Notes: generated from the letters alone by a model not told the origin. DNA of 64,000 nucleotides from Gnetum montanum (GCA_015680685.1 MNCI01003975.1:1710704-1774703), one strand, 5' to 3'. Positions 34,844 through 48,200 are shown, counted from the stretch's first letter. Made by a program: numbers and translations.

Positions 34844-34905
34844 TTGATAATTTATTTACATATTATTCTTTTACAAGTTATTGCCCTAATTTTGATCCAT
34901 TATTT

Positions 34906-34925
34906 TGGTGTCGTTACTAGGAAAC
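34906..34925 (+). promoter_or_regulatory. Element E primer-binding site (tRNA-Asp type)
   Basis: TGGTGTCGTTACTAGGAAAC resembles the Athila/Tat site TGGCGCCGTTGCCGGGGA. It is followed by gag/protease remnants in the plus sense. Confidence 0.6.
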
Positions 34926-34950
34926 AATCCAATTCAATGGATATAAAATG

Positions 34951-36333
34951 AATTTTATGGTAGATAGACATATTATAATTAAGGATGATGAATATCCTTC
35001 ACCATTATACACTCAAAAAGAACTAGATTATGATAATATAAAAAATGTAATTGATAAACCTTTTAATATAAAATAATATGGTAAATACATAGAAAATATA
35101 AGAAATTATGTTGCAAGACTTACTAATTTATTTGAAAGAACCATGATTCATCAACAATTTTCTAATCATTTAAGAATATGAAAGAAAAATAGAAATTTAT
35201 AAAAAGAGACTTATTGGTGAATCCATAAGAAACTATATTCAAAAACTAAAATAATAGAAACTACAACAACAATATAATAGAAACTAGAGAGAATCAAAAT
35301 AGTAAAAGATTTACAAGAATTAAAAATTTTAGGAAAAATTATAAACATAGGAAATGCAAATGCTCTAAATGTGTAGAGAAGAAAAATGTAGAATTTCTAT
35401 TACAAAAATAGTACAATAATGCAACCTGCAATAACTTCAAACAATTTAAGCATATTTTAGTACTAAAATTTGAAGTCTTAGATACTATTCTTAATAATGA
35501 GATTTATGAAAATTTAGGTAATAATCAAAAAATAAAGACTTTTAAGATTGCATTAAAAAAATGGTTATTAACAAAATTAGATGAAATAAATATAGGATAT
35601 GAATCTTCTAAGACTATAAATCTTGATTCTCTATCTTTTAGCATTAACTAGTCATCCATCATTGAAAAAAAAACTCAAATAAAAATACAAAATATCAAAA
35701 TAGTATTTCATGAAAGAAATTTATGTAGAAATATGATGATCCAAGAACTATAATCATTAAGTTATTTGTTAATGAAGGGAAGATTACTTGGTTGTTTGAT
35801 CTTGGAACAAGCATCAATATCATCACATATGAGCGATATGAATATTAGGTAGTTCACCTCTAACTGAATGCAATCATAAATTAGTTATCATTGATAACTT
35901 TGTGGTACAACCAAAAAGAGTATTAAAAAGTGTAGCAATTGAGGTGCAAGATATTGAATATATAATAGATCTATTTGTTATAAAAACAAAATTTACAAAT
36001 AGCAAGTATGAAATGATTTTAGAAAGACCCTCAATAGCTATTACCAACTACATCATATATGTCAAAGAAAGTCTTCAAAATTTATACGAAACATATGAAC
36101 TTAAAGTTATTGTAAATATAATTTCAAACTTAGAAGACAATAAAGAGCCTATAGAATTAAATTTCTTTAACATACAAAGTGAGGAAGAAATTATTAACTC
36201 ATTAGAATTATCTCCTAATCATAACCTTGCTATGATGGAATCTTGTAAACCAATATTACAACCAAAAGCTTTAAATTATAGGTTCAAATTTGCTAATATA
36301 GATAGTTTCTATCTATCTTCTAAAAGTATATAG
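34951..36333 (+). pseudogene. Element E: Athila-like gag and protease remnant
   Basis: From 34951 a broken plus-strand frame begins MNFMVDRHIIIKDDEYPSPL and runs through stops to a protease. Around 35790-35820 it reads WLFDLGTSINIIT, matching the D-L-G-A-S-I-N-L-M active site typical of Athila-type proteases. The best-preserved part (35902-36333, 143 codons) gives VAIEVQDIEYIIDLFVI and YEMILERPSIAITN, the strands leading to the ILGRPxLxTA block. RT is not seen downstream. Confidence 0.6.
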
Positions 36334-36888
36334 GTTTTGAATGTTCAATTTTTATGGGAAAAGATAGTGATGATTGGACCATGGATCAAAATATAGAATC
36401 ATATCCATATTTCTTGAAGCCAACTATAGAAAAAGGTACACATCTATCATTTAAGTAAGGCTTTAACACATAGGCTAGTTTATGATACCTACCATGACTA
36501 AATTAGTATAACTACTAATATTTCTATTTGGCTATAGTGATATTAATATGTTTTATTCTCTTGAAAATATTTATTTGGTGTCAAATTTTATCAATGGTTA
36601 GAAAAGAAATACTAACAAGTCATACACTATACAAGTTAATTGTAAAAAAAGTTTAACTTTTAGTTTTCTAAATAAATAACAAAGGAATATTTTAACTTAA
36701 AGATACATCCAAGTAAACTCAAAAAATAAGCTTTATTGAGAGCATAACTATTAAATAAAAATAACAATAATAATAATAAATAAAAATTTACTATGATAAA
36801 AAAAATTAGATAATCATAGGTTGTAAAGTTCTTAGGTTTCTCCTTAGAACCATCATGGAAATAGCTAGGACATATGAAATTACTAATA
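36334..36888. other. Flank between element E and element F
   Basis: AT-rich, with an (aat)n stretch near 36760. A short open piece after 36345 reads MGKDSDDWTMDQNIESYPYF and could be the tail of element E, but I cannot assign it. Confidence 0.35.
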
Positions 36889-36893
36889 ATAAC

Positions 36894-37837
36894 TGATGAG
36901 TGGTTAAGGTGCCCCTACACCGAACCATACGAATCACAAAGCATCCATGTGTGATTTTGTCAAATTCTATGGACTCTATAGTTTTTGGTACGCTAGTCTT
37001 CTAGGAAGTGAACCTTTCCCTAAAGGTCACTCATTGTCTTCTCAATTACACTTGTGATGCACATGGTATGGTTAAGTGTAATCAAGGCATATGATTTTTA
37101 TTGTTTTGTGTTTTATGTTCTTTGGTGCTTAAAGTAGAGAGATGAAGTAATTTAATGACTAATTATATTTTAACTAACTAACTAATCTCTAACTAGTCCT
37201 AACATAAGCATTTGATCTCACTTTTTGTACATGTCCTAAACCCACATATCCACTTCTAGGTTACTAAGCACTACATTACTGGATGCACCTAGCAATAACA
37301 CTACTGGGATTACGAAGCAAATATGTGTTTATGCTCAAAGTAGTTGTACTTATGTATTTAACCTATTTAGCTTATCTTACTTAATCACTTAATTAGCTTA
37401 ATTACTAAGAAACATTAAACAAATAACTACAAACAATAAATGCAAGAATAAAACATTTAAACTATCCAGAATGCTCCAAGGTTTATCAAGAAGCTTGCCT
37501 TTATAGGCATACACACTAGTGTGGTTTAGGCACAATAGTGCTCGAATAAAGATCTGTACACTCAATGACTCTTGCTACGGGCACTCAGGAAAATATTCTA
37601 ACTTTCAAATGAACAAACTGCAAGATCCCTATTGCTACTATGACTTGAATGATGCATAAACATGACTAGGAACTCATATTTATAGTGTTTACTACAATAC
37701 TATGTCAATAGGGCCCCACAAACATAGTAAATGCTAAGTCAATGTAGCCTCATTGATGGGGCAACACCACGTAAATGGGGCCCTATCTATGGGCACATCA
37801 ACAAGGGCCTATTGAAGCAACACTTTGATGTTCATCA
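36894..37837 (-). repeat. Element F 3' LTR
   Basis: 944 bp, starting tgatgagtggttaagg and ending ttcatca on the plus strand. It carries about 210 bp (37250-37490) that is missing from the 5' LTR. Its U3 side has several GGGCCC-containing blocks ('atggggccctatctatggg') unlike the AT-rich surroundings. The U5 end matches the element G LTR. Confidence 0.85.
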
Positions 37838-38049
37838 TACACCCACAATTGAATGAAAACTCATCCCTTACAAAATTGGAAAGGTATGGGATTATTGACT
37901 GACTCTTAACAAAAAAAACTGACTTGACAAAGCTAATTGCTTGAGTGTACGAATTAACAAATTACAAAAATTGTGGTGTTCATGGTGCAAAATTGAACCC
38001 CATGATGTGACTACATAAAAATTTGACAACACATCCTCTGATGGTGTGA
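37838..38049 (-). promoter_or_regulatory. Element F sequence before 3' LTR, including polypurine-like tract
   Basis: On the minus strand this reads into ...caattgtgggtgta before the LTR TG. Its ~100 bp ('agtcaataatcccatacctt...ttttcattca') are nearly identical to the sequence before the element G 3' LTR. Confidence 0.55.
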
Positions 38050-40330
38050 AGATAGTGGAGAAGATCAAATAGTCTCAAGCGGCGGAGGCTCCTAAGATTC
38101 TAAAGGACCTTTGTCGGCTTCAGGGATGTGTGGTAGTTAAGGTAGCTATGGCTATCCTGCTACAGCTGCAACCTTCAGTGGAAGGCAAAAGGCATCTAGT
38201 AATGCCTTCATATTCTTCTCCTTGCTCTGAAGATCATTCACAATCCACATGACATCACCAATGTAGGCTACAATGGGAATATCCCATAGACAAGACATTA
38301 TTGGGAACATTTCCTTTACGTTGATAAATGAGGTAGTGAACTATTTGCATTTGATTTCAAATGTATTGATTGAGTTTTGTAGCTCTTGGTAGTCATTCAT
38401 CCTCTTGGCTAGGTCCTTGATAGCTGATCGTTGATCAATGAATCATGTGTTACTTCGTGTTTAGTGTTTGCCACCACAAGCTTTTGCTTGGTGTCTTTGT
38501 GATGCTTGAACCTGGCCTCGTACAAGAAGTATGATCCGACCACCTATTTCTCTAGTTCTGATCATGGTCGTTCGGTAGTCAACATGGCCATATTTTCATA
38601 GTATAGATTGGCAAGCTCCATGTATTCCATCATCTCCTCAATTTTTAGCTCCTTCATGTAGATTTATGCATTTTTGTAGATCTGATCTAAGGTCTTCTAA
38701 ATCTTGTGTTATGTGGCCTCTAGCAAAGATCAGTAAAACATTGTCATCTCCATTGCACCCTTAACCCTTTTCAGTTTAGTGTGAAGCTATTTCATAGCTT
38801 CACCTCTTATCAATGTTAGGTTGAGAAATGTAGGGTCAGAAATTTGGGCTCTTAATTTAGCAACTTCCACAACCAAGCATTCATTCTACTCCCTGTCTAT
38901 TTTAAGTTACCCCTCCAATATGATGCTCTTGCCCCTTGCCTCTAGCAACTCTAACTAGGTTGCAATAATACTATCAAGAAGCAATTGCCCAGTTCCCACC
39001 AATCGGTCCAACAGTTCTTCATGTTGTGCTACATTTATTCTACTGCTTGTGATTCTTGTAGACATTTGGACATCCCTGAGTGTAGTGACATTTGGTACAA
39101 ATGTTGCAAGTGCATTGAGAATTTTGGCAATTCAATCAATGACCACTTCTGTTGCAGTCTCCTACCCTTGGTGTTGCATCACCAATATAGTTGCCCCTTC
39201 ATCCTCCTCCAAGTGCACCAAGAAGGTCGTAGAATTCCCAAAGATTTCTGGGAATGGCTGTTATTGTATAAGAGATACTATGATCTCTTTGGTGCTTGGA
39301 TTTGACCTTGTGGGCAACTACATTCTTTGGGCTAAGAAGATGGATCCACATCCATCCATCAAACTGATTGTCCATGCCACCTCATTTAGGTGACTCATTG
39401 TTGATCTATACATAGATATGTCCCTGCCACTCATGCCTACTTGTTGCTCTTGTTCACTCAAGAGCCATTCCTTGTATTCACACAACCGTTGGGCAGTTGC
39501 AGTGATGTCTGGCATAGTTATTTGAATGGTGGATGGAGGTGGTGATCATTGCTCCTCTTCATGGATAGTCATTGTAGGTGTCTTATCTTTCATCATTTCT
39601 AACTTGCTTGATGATGTCATTGGTGTAGCAGGCTATTCATCCCCTCCAAAAAAGTTTTCTAATGAGGCATGGAAAGGGGAGTGCCTTCCTTCCATGTTCA
39701 TTTTGTTTAAACCACTTTTGCATCTCTAGATAGATCAGCTATGAAGGTTGATAGGGAATCTCCCACACAGAGTGGTGTATGCTCAGGTAGAGAAGGTGGC
39801 AATTTTGCTTAGGCTCACCATGGGATTGAGGTGGAAGGCTGCAATCTTGTAGTATATCCTCTCTGCTAGTATGAGCATGCCAAACTCCTTGCGATCGATA
39901 ACATAGCACCATTGAACTTATTCTTTTCTTATGCTTGGATCCACCTGCATCAAGATCTTAATAAGACTTGCCCTCATTTCAGGCAACCCAAGCACTATTG
40001 CAATGGCCTATGCCAAGTAGGACACTAAGATGTCTTTGATTTTCATCATTGATCCAAGATGCCTATTGTTCTAGAATAGGAATGTCTCTTCCATGTACCA
40101 CTCCCTGGTGGAAGTGATGATTGGCCACATGGGAGAGGCCTTTAGTTGGTCCTACACTTCTCTTGGTGCTTGCTCTAGGAATGGGCAAAATATTGACTCA
40201 TGGAGCACTATTTTCTAAACCTTTTGCAATTTGATCTAATTTAAGCAAGGCTCTATCAAGGTTACCTCCAGTAGTTACAGGGTTGAATAATGGAGTGATT
40301 TGGATAAATGGTTAGGAAGTTATGGGCTCT
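38050..40330 (-). pseudogene. Element F: extra coding-like region downstream of integrase, unknown family
   Basis: On the minus strand a frame with protein-like composition runs with scattered stops from about 40200 to 38170. Blocks seen, in order: MWPIITSTREWYMEETF, LGLPEMRASLIKILMQVDPS, CYVIDRKEFGMLILAERIYY, MPDITATAQRLCEYKEWLLS (39515), RDVQMSTRITSSRINVAQHE, GEAMK-LHTKLKRVKGAMEM, IKDLAKRMNDYQELQNSINT and MFPIMSCLWDIPIVAYIGDV. The second half is rich in charged heptads (coiled coil) and I see no transmembrane segment or signal peptide. It sits where Athila elements carry an envelope-position ORF. Sibling element G lacks it. The function is unknown. Confidence 0.5.
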
Positions 40331-42229
40331 AGTAGGTTCTGGGCTCTGAAAATTTGAAAAAGTCTTTTGATGTTTGTAAGAAAATGTAAAACTTTTCAAG
40401 TGGGGTCATGCATATATATACTATTTTTTCCTTATGTCGATGGGGCCCTGTATACAGGGCCTCATATATGGGTCTGCTCTATCAACAGGGCCCTGTATAT
40501 GAGGCCCATAGGTAAAAATTTTCAACTTTGAATATCTCAAAAAATATAAGGAATTTTTCAATGAATTTGGGGTCCATGAAATCCTAGAAAAGCCAAGAAT
40601 ATGATAAAATCATTGAAGAGGATCTTTTAATGCTCAAAAATTAAAAAATTTGATAGAGAACATGTTTATTGAATAAAATATGTAAAGGAGCACATGGTGT
40701 GATGTAGAAGATGGTTGCACAAAAGATTCTAATTGTAAGAATGTCTAAGGATAAGGTACTTAATGAAACCAACCAAGGAATATGGAAGTGGATCCTTCCC
40801 ATAGTAGGCACATGCCTTGTTTTCCCTTACATAATCTCAACCTAAGGGGTCTGTGGACCTTATAAATGACTAATGGTCAATGGAAGTTAAGGACCAAAAC
40901 CCAGAAGATTTTACCTATGGATTCAAATACATCAGACCAAGACACAAAATTAAGAACACAAAATTTAGCAGTGAGGTAAATTATGATCAACATAAATGGA
41001 TGATAGAGAAGGTGGAATGGAGTTCCAAACTAAGGTCATAAGAAGTCCCTTATGGAGTTTGTGTTTAAAACAACCTAAGAAGATCCATCCTTAGTCCATA
41101 CCAAAACCAACCTCTTTCAGTGACTTTGCATCACCACTCCAAGACCAATCCACCCCCTCCAGATACAAAAGTGCAACCACAGAACAACCACCATTTCATA
41201 AAGAGGAAAAAAGAGAAGCAAGAAGTGAGAGAGGGCCTTAGTTAGAGGGGACCTTAGAAATGGGTAACATGTCTTTCTAGTCCCACGACCAATGCTTGTA
41301 GCCCATTTGTTTTTCTAAGGGATGTGCTTTGAATTTTCATCATGTTTTTATTTATTTGTTTTTTTATATTTCTCTTTTTTTTTCTTTTTGGATCAGAACC
41401 ACATCATGCAAATACGTTATTTGACTTCCTGTTATTGGATGATATGGAATGGTAAGAAGTCTATGAAAATACTCAAGCATCCAAGTAAATAGAAGAGTAC
41501 AAAGAGTATTAAGTCCTCTTGAAGTCACACCTTGTACAAACCTTTGAATCCTTTCCAATTCTAGAAACTACCAAGGTCACCAATTTATTAAAGGTTTATT
41601 TAATGAAAGGGACCTCAAACTTCCAACACAAGGAAAATCATAGAGTCTGTGAATGGGTGGATGTCATGGACTCACTACCTATTCTATGAAAAAGAAACCA
41701 TGATTGAACCATTGGTACAAAAATTCAAAAATAGAAACTAGACATTAGCAAACAAAAAATTAAGCACAAGCCACCATTAGTAGTAGCTACAACACCACTA
41801 TGTCCTATTAGCATAAAGCATGTTTATTAGCAAAAATTTAAAAATCACACTCAAACAAATTGAAGTAAAATATATAAGAAAGTGTAAAATATTCAGGAAA
41901 GATTCACATGTACTAACAATGATGTAAAACAAAAAACGGTGTAAAATAGAAAGAAGTTTTCTTTTAAAAAATTAAAAAGGTGTAAAATAAATAACTTGCA
42001 AAATCAAAAATGTGGAAACAAAAAATAAAAAAAACTAAGAAGCCATATGGATGATTAGCATGGATGGCCACCTCCCCCACAATTAAGTTAAAAAATTAAA
42101 CATGGTTGTCCATCCATTGAGGTATTTGTTACATTGGCTTGCTTGGGCACATAGAAAGGTTTTATTTATTGGATGTTGACCAACTACTTTTTATTTGGGC
42201 TCTTAGGTTTGTATATGGTCATGGCCCAA
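40331..42229 (-). other. Element F spacer between integrase and the extra region
   Basis: Non-coding. The stretch 40800-41260 aligns with 60470-60800 of element G in opposite orientation (shared 'ccctctaactaag.ccct' and 'ctcacttcttgcttctc'). At 40440-40515 a GC-rich inverted repeat lies within AT-rich DNA. Confidence 0.6.
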
Positions 42230-43260
42230 AAAGAAAAGGTTTCATCAATTATATAGGGTCCCTCCCACAATGTTTTGGAATTTTCTTTTCTAGGGTACAT
42301 GTGTGGGGTTCTAGTAGAGAACCTTATCTCCCGATTGAAATTTCACTTTCCATATTCTAAGGTCATGTCATTATTTGTTGAATGCCTTATGCACTTCATT
42401 CAAAGATAGGGCCACTAATTGATTTTTTTCTAGCACATTGAGGTTGATCAATCTTTCTTTTTGTGCTAAACTCAAGTCAAGATTCAGTTCACAAGCTGTC
42501 AAGAGTGTACAGAGCTCAGATTAAATTGGGAACATTGGAAGTTTTTTGTACACTAACTCATAGGGAGAGTAGCCAATAGGAAGTTTCCATGTTGAGCAGT
42601 AGGCCCAAAGGGCATCATTGAGTTTTGTGCTCTAATCTCCCCTATATTTTCTTATGGTCTTGATTAGGATCTTTGTGATCTCCCTATTAGTTACCTATAC
42701 TTGATCGTTGGCTTGGAGGTGATAAGGTATTTTTAATTTATGTTTGACCCCCAAGTATTGCATGAGTTTTTGAAAAGTGGCACTTGTAAAATGAGTTCCA
42801 TTATTATAAATCAATGCATGTGGCATCCCAAACTTGTTTACAACATTTTGTTGTACAAATCTAGCAGTAATGGATGATGTACAGTTAGTGGCAGCTACTG
42901 CTTCTACTCATTTGATGTAATAGTTAACTACAATGAGAATATATGTCTTTCCATTAGACATGGATGTGATGAAACCCATGAAGTCAATGCCCCATATGTC
43001 AAAGATTTATAGTGCTTGAATCTACTATTGAGGACCCTCCACTCATGCAATCATCCCACCATCCCTTTGATAAAGTTCACAAGATTGGAAAAACTGGTAG
43101 GCATCCCTAAAGATTATAGGCCAATAGTATCCTACCATTAGGAATTTTATGGTTGTGTGCCTCCCTGCATAGTGGGCTCTACAAGGGCCTTCCTAAGCAT
43201 CATGAAGAACATGTAGTTGACCCACATTAGGGACACACCAAGAAACCATGCCATTGGTGC
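42230..43260 (-). pseudogene. Element F integrase
   Basis: The minus-strand reading gives the zinc-finger relic (GYYWPIIFRDAYQFFQSCEL, second Cys of the CxxC lost), then the core: FDIWGIDFMGFITSMSNGKT with the first Asp intact. The second catalytic block reads ALIYNNGTHF, with Asn in place of Asp. In the third, the codon for the catalytic Glu before VTNRE is a stop (TAG). The C-terminal HDLRIWKVKFQSGDKVLY precedes the GPY-like end. The enzyme would insert the cDNA; two of its three acidic residues are lost. Confidence 0.75.
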
Positions 43261-43479
43261 ATACCTTGTAAAGATATCTATTAATTTCCATGAAGTACTT
43301 TGCCTAATGAAGACATTGTTATTTTTTCCTAAAGTCCAGATCTTGTGGCATCTCTTGAGTAAGAAGGTAAGTGAGGATGTCATCGTACCATTTTGTTTCA
43401 GCAGGCACTTGATCATTGATTGCTCCTATAAAGAGGAGTTCATCTAGAAATTAATCAAAGAGCAAACTCTCCTCCTCTT

Positions 43480-43900
43480 TATTATCCCATATTGACAGAG
43501 AGAGGTGGTTAGCAAACACATTCTCAGTCCCTTTCTAATCTACCATTGTGAGATTCAATTTCTACAAGATCATGAGCCATCATATGATGTTGGGGCTCAC
43601 TGTTGGCTTATTCATTAGGAAGTGAATGGCACTGTGATTTGTGTGCACAAACACTTTATATCCAAGCACATAGTTCTTGAACTTTTTGAGAGAATACATC
43701 ACTACCATTAGTTCTTTCTCAATTGTGGTATAATTAAACTATTCACCCACCATGCTTCGGCTCACATAGTGGATGTAATATGGACATTTCTTATCATCCA
43801 ACTATGTAAGCATGGCTCCCAAGGCATAATTAGATGCATCCATCATTATGTAAAATGGTCTAGAGTAGTTTGGTGCCCATAGAATTGGAGTTTCCATGAG
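43480..43900 (-). pseudogene. Element F RNase H domain
   Basis: The minus-strand reading PFYIMMDASNYALGAMLT keeps the first catalytic Asp. It continues with ELMVVMYSLKKFKNYVLGYK, VFVHTNHSAIHFLMNKP (the HTDH block has Asn for Asp) and KGTENVFANHLS. The domain degrades the RNA template. Several stops interrupt it. Confidence 0.7.
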
Positions 43901-43959
43901 TTTGTCTTTTAGTAGTTGGAATGCATGTTCACATTCCTTAATCTAGATGAATGGAGCAT

Positions 43960-44800
43960 CTTTCTTTGTAAGCTCAATAAACAACTTTACAATCTTAGAG
44001 AAATTCTTTATGAAACACTAGTAGTAGCTAGTGTCTCCAAGAAATGATTGAACATCTTTGACTTTCTCTAGTTGGTGTGTGATTCCTTGGATGACCCTTA
44101 TCTTTTTAGGGTCTATCTCAATCCCTTATTGTGAAATTCAGTGCCTTAGTATTGTGCCCTCCTAAACCATTAGATGGATTTTCTACCAACTGAACCTAAG
44201 TTTTATGTCAACACATCTTTTTAGAACATACTCAAGGCAATCTAAGGCTTGCTCAAATGTAGCCGCATAGGTAGAGAAGTCATCCATAAAGACTTCCATC
44301 CCACTACCAATCTACTATTGAAAAATACTAAGGACCAAGCATTGAAATATTACAAGGGCATTGCATAGACAAAATGGCATCTTATAATATGCAAAAGTTG
44401 CCCAGGGATTCGTGAATGTTGTATTGGCTTGATCTTCTAGCGCAATTTGGATTTGGTTATAGCCACTATAACCATCTAAGAAGCTATATAGCAATGCCCA
44501 GAAATGGTGTTCAACACTTGGTCCACAAATGGCAATGGAAAATAATCTATAAATGTTTCCATATTTAATAGCCTAAAGTCAATGTAGACCTAGCACTTAC
44601 CATCTTTCTTTGGCACAATTATGAGTGGGCTAACCCACTCATTATCTACAATGGGATAGATGAACCCCACCTTAAGGAGTTGTTGTATTTCCTTCTTGAC
44701 GATCTGCTTTAGCATGGGGTTTAGCCACCTTTGTGGCTACTTTCTTGGCTTCATGGTCAGGTCGATGTAAATGTGATGTTGGCATATCCTTGGATCGATT
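43960..44800 (-). pseudogene. Element F reverse transcriptase
   Basis: The minus-strand reading begins near LLKVGFIYPIVDNEWVSPLI, then VYIDFRLLNMETFIDYFPLP. The catalytic loop is EVFMDDFSTYAA at 44279-44290, with both aspartates present. It then continues into the thumb (IDPKKIRVIQGITHQ) and connection. There are many stops and at least two frameshifts. The intact FMDD contrasts with FMDN in sibling element G. Confidence 0.75.
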
Positions 44801-45289
44801 GTAGTCAGCTCAGGATATGACCAAGGAAAGGTTGTTGACCATTTTTTGACTACCTACAATAGCTTGTCTTTTTTTTAGGAGCAAGACTTGCATTGATTAT
44901 GATTGACTTTCCATTATTTAAAAATGCATACTCCATGCCAGTTGGTAAATTTTTTAACTCTAGGGGCTCTTACTTAAAATTATCAGGGATTTCCAACTCT
45001 CCTTAATAGGTATCATCATCTTCATCATCAGAGAGTTGGTGATGAAATTTCTCAAGTTCATCCATGCCTTTGACATAAGCACATGTCAGGCTCTCAATTG
45101 GTTCCATGCATAATGAGTTGCTATCAGAGTCAACTCGTAGCCACTAGGTGTCCTCTTTTTTAGTGGCTATTATGTACAAGCACCTTTGGATATCAATTTC
45201 ACACACACATTGATTGCATGCTTTGAGGAATGTACTTTTAATAAACTAGATTTTCTACACACACTTGTACCCATTATCAGTGTACATGA

Positions 45290-45720
45290 TACATGGAACA
45301 CACTTCTTCTTTAGTCATCCAAATTTGTTTTCCCTAGAGATTTCCAAGGAGAGGTCACTTATGCCCATTCGTGCATCAACTGTGCTTAACCAAGCCCTTC
45401 CCATAATGATGGGAAAGTCACCTCTGTAGTTCTCTACCTTGATCAATAGAAAATTGGTAGGATAGGACCACCCATGAATTATGATCACAATGTCCTCCAC
45501 TAACCCCAAAGGGACGATGATTGACTACTCTACTAATTTCAAATGGATATTGCTCTTCTTGAGAGGTGGTAGGTTCTAGGCCTTGTACATGTCATAAGAG
45601 ATGAGATTGATACCAAAACTAGAATTAAGAAGAGCCTTACATGGCTCATGTCTAGTGATCTATAAGTAAATAAGAGGACTTCCTAGGTCAGATCTTTTTG
45701 TGGAAAAAATATCAACCTTG
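45290..45720 (-). pseudogene. Element F protease
   Basis: The minus-strand reading CKALLNSSFGINLIS corresponds to CKALLDSGFGVNLIS in element G. The catalytic Asp has become Asn and the Gly has become Ser. Downstream, MGLVEDIVIIIHGWSYPTNF and FPIIMGRAWLSTVDARMGI (64 codons open, 45509-45315) match the family well. The active site is lost. Confidence 0.75.
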
Positions 45721-45899
45721 ATCTAATTAAAAATAGCATGAGTTAACATCACAGTGTAGATCTGAGGTGGCATTTGGTTAGAAGGGTACTTGAATGTGTT
45801 TGATCTAAAGGATGATGGTGTTGGAGATGTAGGGTGACTAGTTACATTAGGTTGTGAGGGTTTCAACGGACTGTTGGGTTGAAAAAAGGGTCATTTCCT

Positions 45900-48200
45900 A
45901 GATTGATTGTCTGAACCACTTAGTTGGAAGGATGGTTGTGAATGTACAGCCCTCGTAGCATTTCATTACTACACTATGAGGGAATTTCACCCTACATGGA
46001 TAGAGTAGGAGGCAACTACATTAAGGGTGGAGAGATGTGTGCAAATGCATATGAAGGATGGTATGGATATGGGTGCTCTCCTCGAGTAAATGGTGAATGA
46101 GATCAATGGTACTTTGGAGGATAATAATGATGTTAGAATGATGCATGGCTTGTAGAGCTTCATGGAGAAACGAGTTGTTAACCATAGTACCCATATGAAT
46201 CTGGATGCCTGTAAGGGTACTACTATCTTGATGGTGGCATTCCCCACAATTGTGGTTGTGCCACTAGTGATATTGTTCATATGGTTGTGGTGGAGCTTCA
46301 CTTGGATAGTAAGTTTGTCATTGCTAGTGGAACTATCTTGGATTGCCTTAAGGATAAGGCAATCATCTAGGTGCTTGCCTACATGCTAGTCATGGATTCA
46401 GTGCATACACCCCAAACTCTTGTAAGTGTAACACCATAGGGAAACATCACTTAGGATGTTCATATTGATAAATGTCACATCCATCATCATTGTTAGAGTT
46501 TTTCTTCATAACTTTTTCAACTATAACAGCTTTTCCATTACCTCTTTAGTAGGCATGTTTAGCTTCTTTCTACCTTTTGTGATTACAATCACTATTTTGC
46601 TCTTTGGATGCTTTAGTAATCTTCATATTAGTTTGGAACTTCTCATCCAAAGAGTCTCATAGTTTTTCAACCTTTGCCAAAATATCAAAAATAGGTTTTT
46701 GTATGGGCAATGTTTTCCTATTCACCACTTCATCAAGTGGTGACTCTTCATCATAGAATCAAACCTCCCATTTTCTTATGGAAGGGTTCCTATTATACTC
46801 TTCAACACTTTCCCTTTTTTGCAACTCACCTTCTTCTTTTTCAACCTACTCTATTAGCCTTTGTATCTAATGAGCTCTCAGTTCAGATAGTCTTCCTTGG
46901 GCATAAACCCCAAGAGATTTTTTGGTTTTTACTTTGATCCCATCTATGATGTAGCAGAGTTGTTCCCTCTAAAAATAATCATGACTAGGTCATTAGTGTA
47001 AGAGAGAATAATATTTTCCCATGGTTGCATCCAAGGGTTCATGTATTCCCTGTTTCTAGCCTTAGATTTGCCTTCTCATATTGGACATTTTGGGGTATGT
47101 TTGGTATTTGTCATTAAATAGTTCCAGCATGGTACTTCATCTATGAATGGATTCTAGCTCTAATTACTGGTACCAGCTTTTAGCCTCCTTGATGAGTATC
47201 TTGGGGAAGAGTTTGAGTTTTTGCCAATCATTTTCAATGTTCTGCAAGGCACGGGCATCATGGAAAGCTTATAGATGTATCTACAAATCAAAGTTATATT
47301 CCTCCTCAAATCTTGGAATATTGTTCATGTCTAAGTGCTTGATCTGACTTTCACATGCCTAGTTGGAATCATAATTGCCTCTACAATGTTAAGCATGCTT
47401 TAAGGTACCAACAAAGGCTCATCATCATCATTATTGCATTATCATCAATGATGTCCTCTATTATCCCTTCATTCATTATAGGCTTGGTGATCAGTATTGT
47501 TGTCGCATTGAGCACCTCCATCATGGTTATTCTTTCTGTAGCATCTTTCAGAATTAGAAGAAGAGGATGTAGATGAAGAGGATGAAGAAGGAGAAGGACT
47601 ACCACCACCATGGTGTTTGCCAACTTCCCTTCAGTTTTCACATCCACAGTCATGATATTTCTTATTATCTTAGTGCTTATTCAATCCCTTGCCTTGATTG
47701 CCATCTTTTCTTGAGCCTAGATTATTGATTGTAGACTATAGGTTTAGGGTTACACCCCCATCATCAGTAACAAGGGATGGATAATTATCATGATGAAAGC
47801 CCTTAGAGGAAGGGTTTTCGTTGTCATCTTGGTTCAACAAGAATAAGGGATTAGTGAACCATTTTCCCTTCATAGCCTCATGATGCCTCTCCTAATGTCA
47901 ATCTCACCTACATTATGTTTAAGTGGGATGGTAGTCTCAGTAGTCGTATTCATGCACAACATACTCTCCTAGAAGATAATGAATGCCTAACTTCTTAAGA
48001 GTTCGAAGCAGCATCGTAGGCATAGATCGATTGGGGGGCATGATAATCTTGCCCTCCATATTATGTCATCGCAATTGCTCATCCTAATGTAGGATGAAGG
48101 TGAATTCAGGGACATACTCATTTGGATGAGTATATACCAATTTGCACTTCTGTGGAACTAGTGGTTTAACATCATCACACTTGTGAGAAGAAGAAAACAT
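45900..48200 (-). pseudogene. Element F gag
   Basis: The minus-strand reading starts at ATG near 48200 (MFSSSHKCDDVKPLVPQKCK). It continues VYTHPNEYVPEFTFILH and EGKIIMPPNRSMPTMLLRTL, matching element G's VYIHPNEYIPNFTFILHKDE and EGNIVLPPDRLVQSLLFHAL. A Ser-rich hinge (about 47560-47600) and the gag core follow in broken frames. There are numerous stops. Confidence 0.7.

Noticed and set aside
47381-47653. A 90-codon, hydrophobic minus-strand frame
   Set aside because: It overlaps the element F gag hinge, where another frame matches element G gag; the Val/Leu run is a shifted reading of a Ser-rich repeat.
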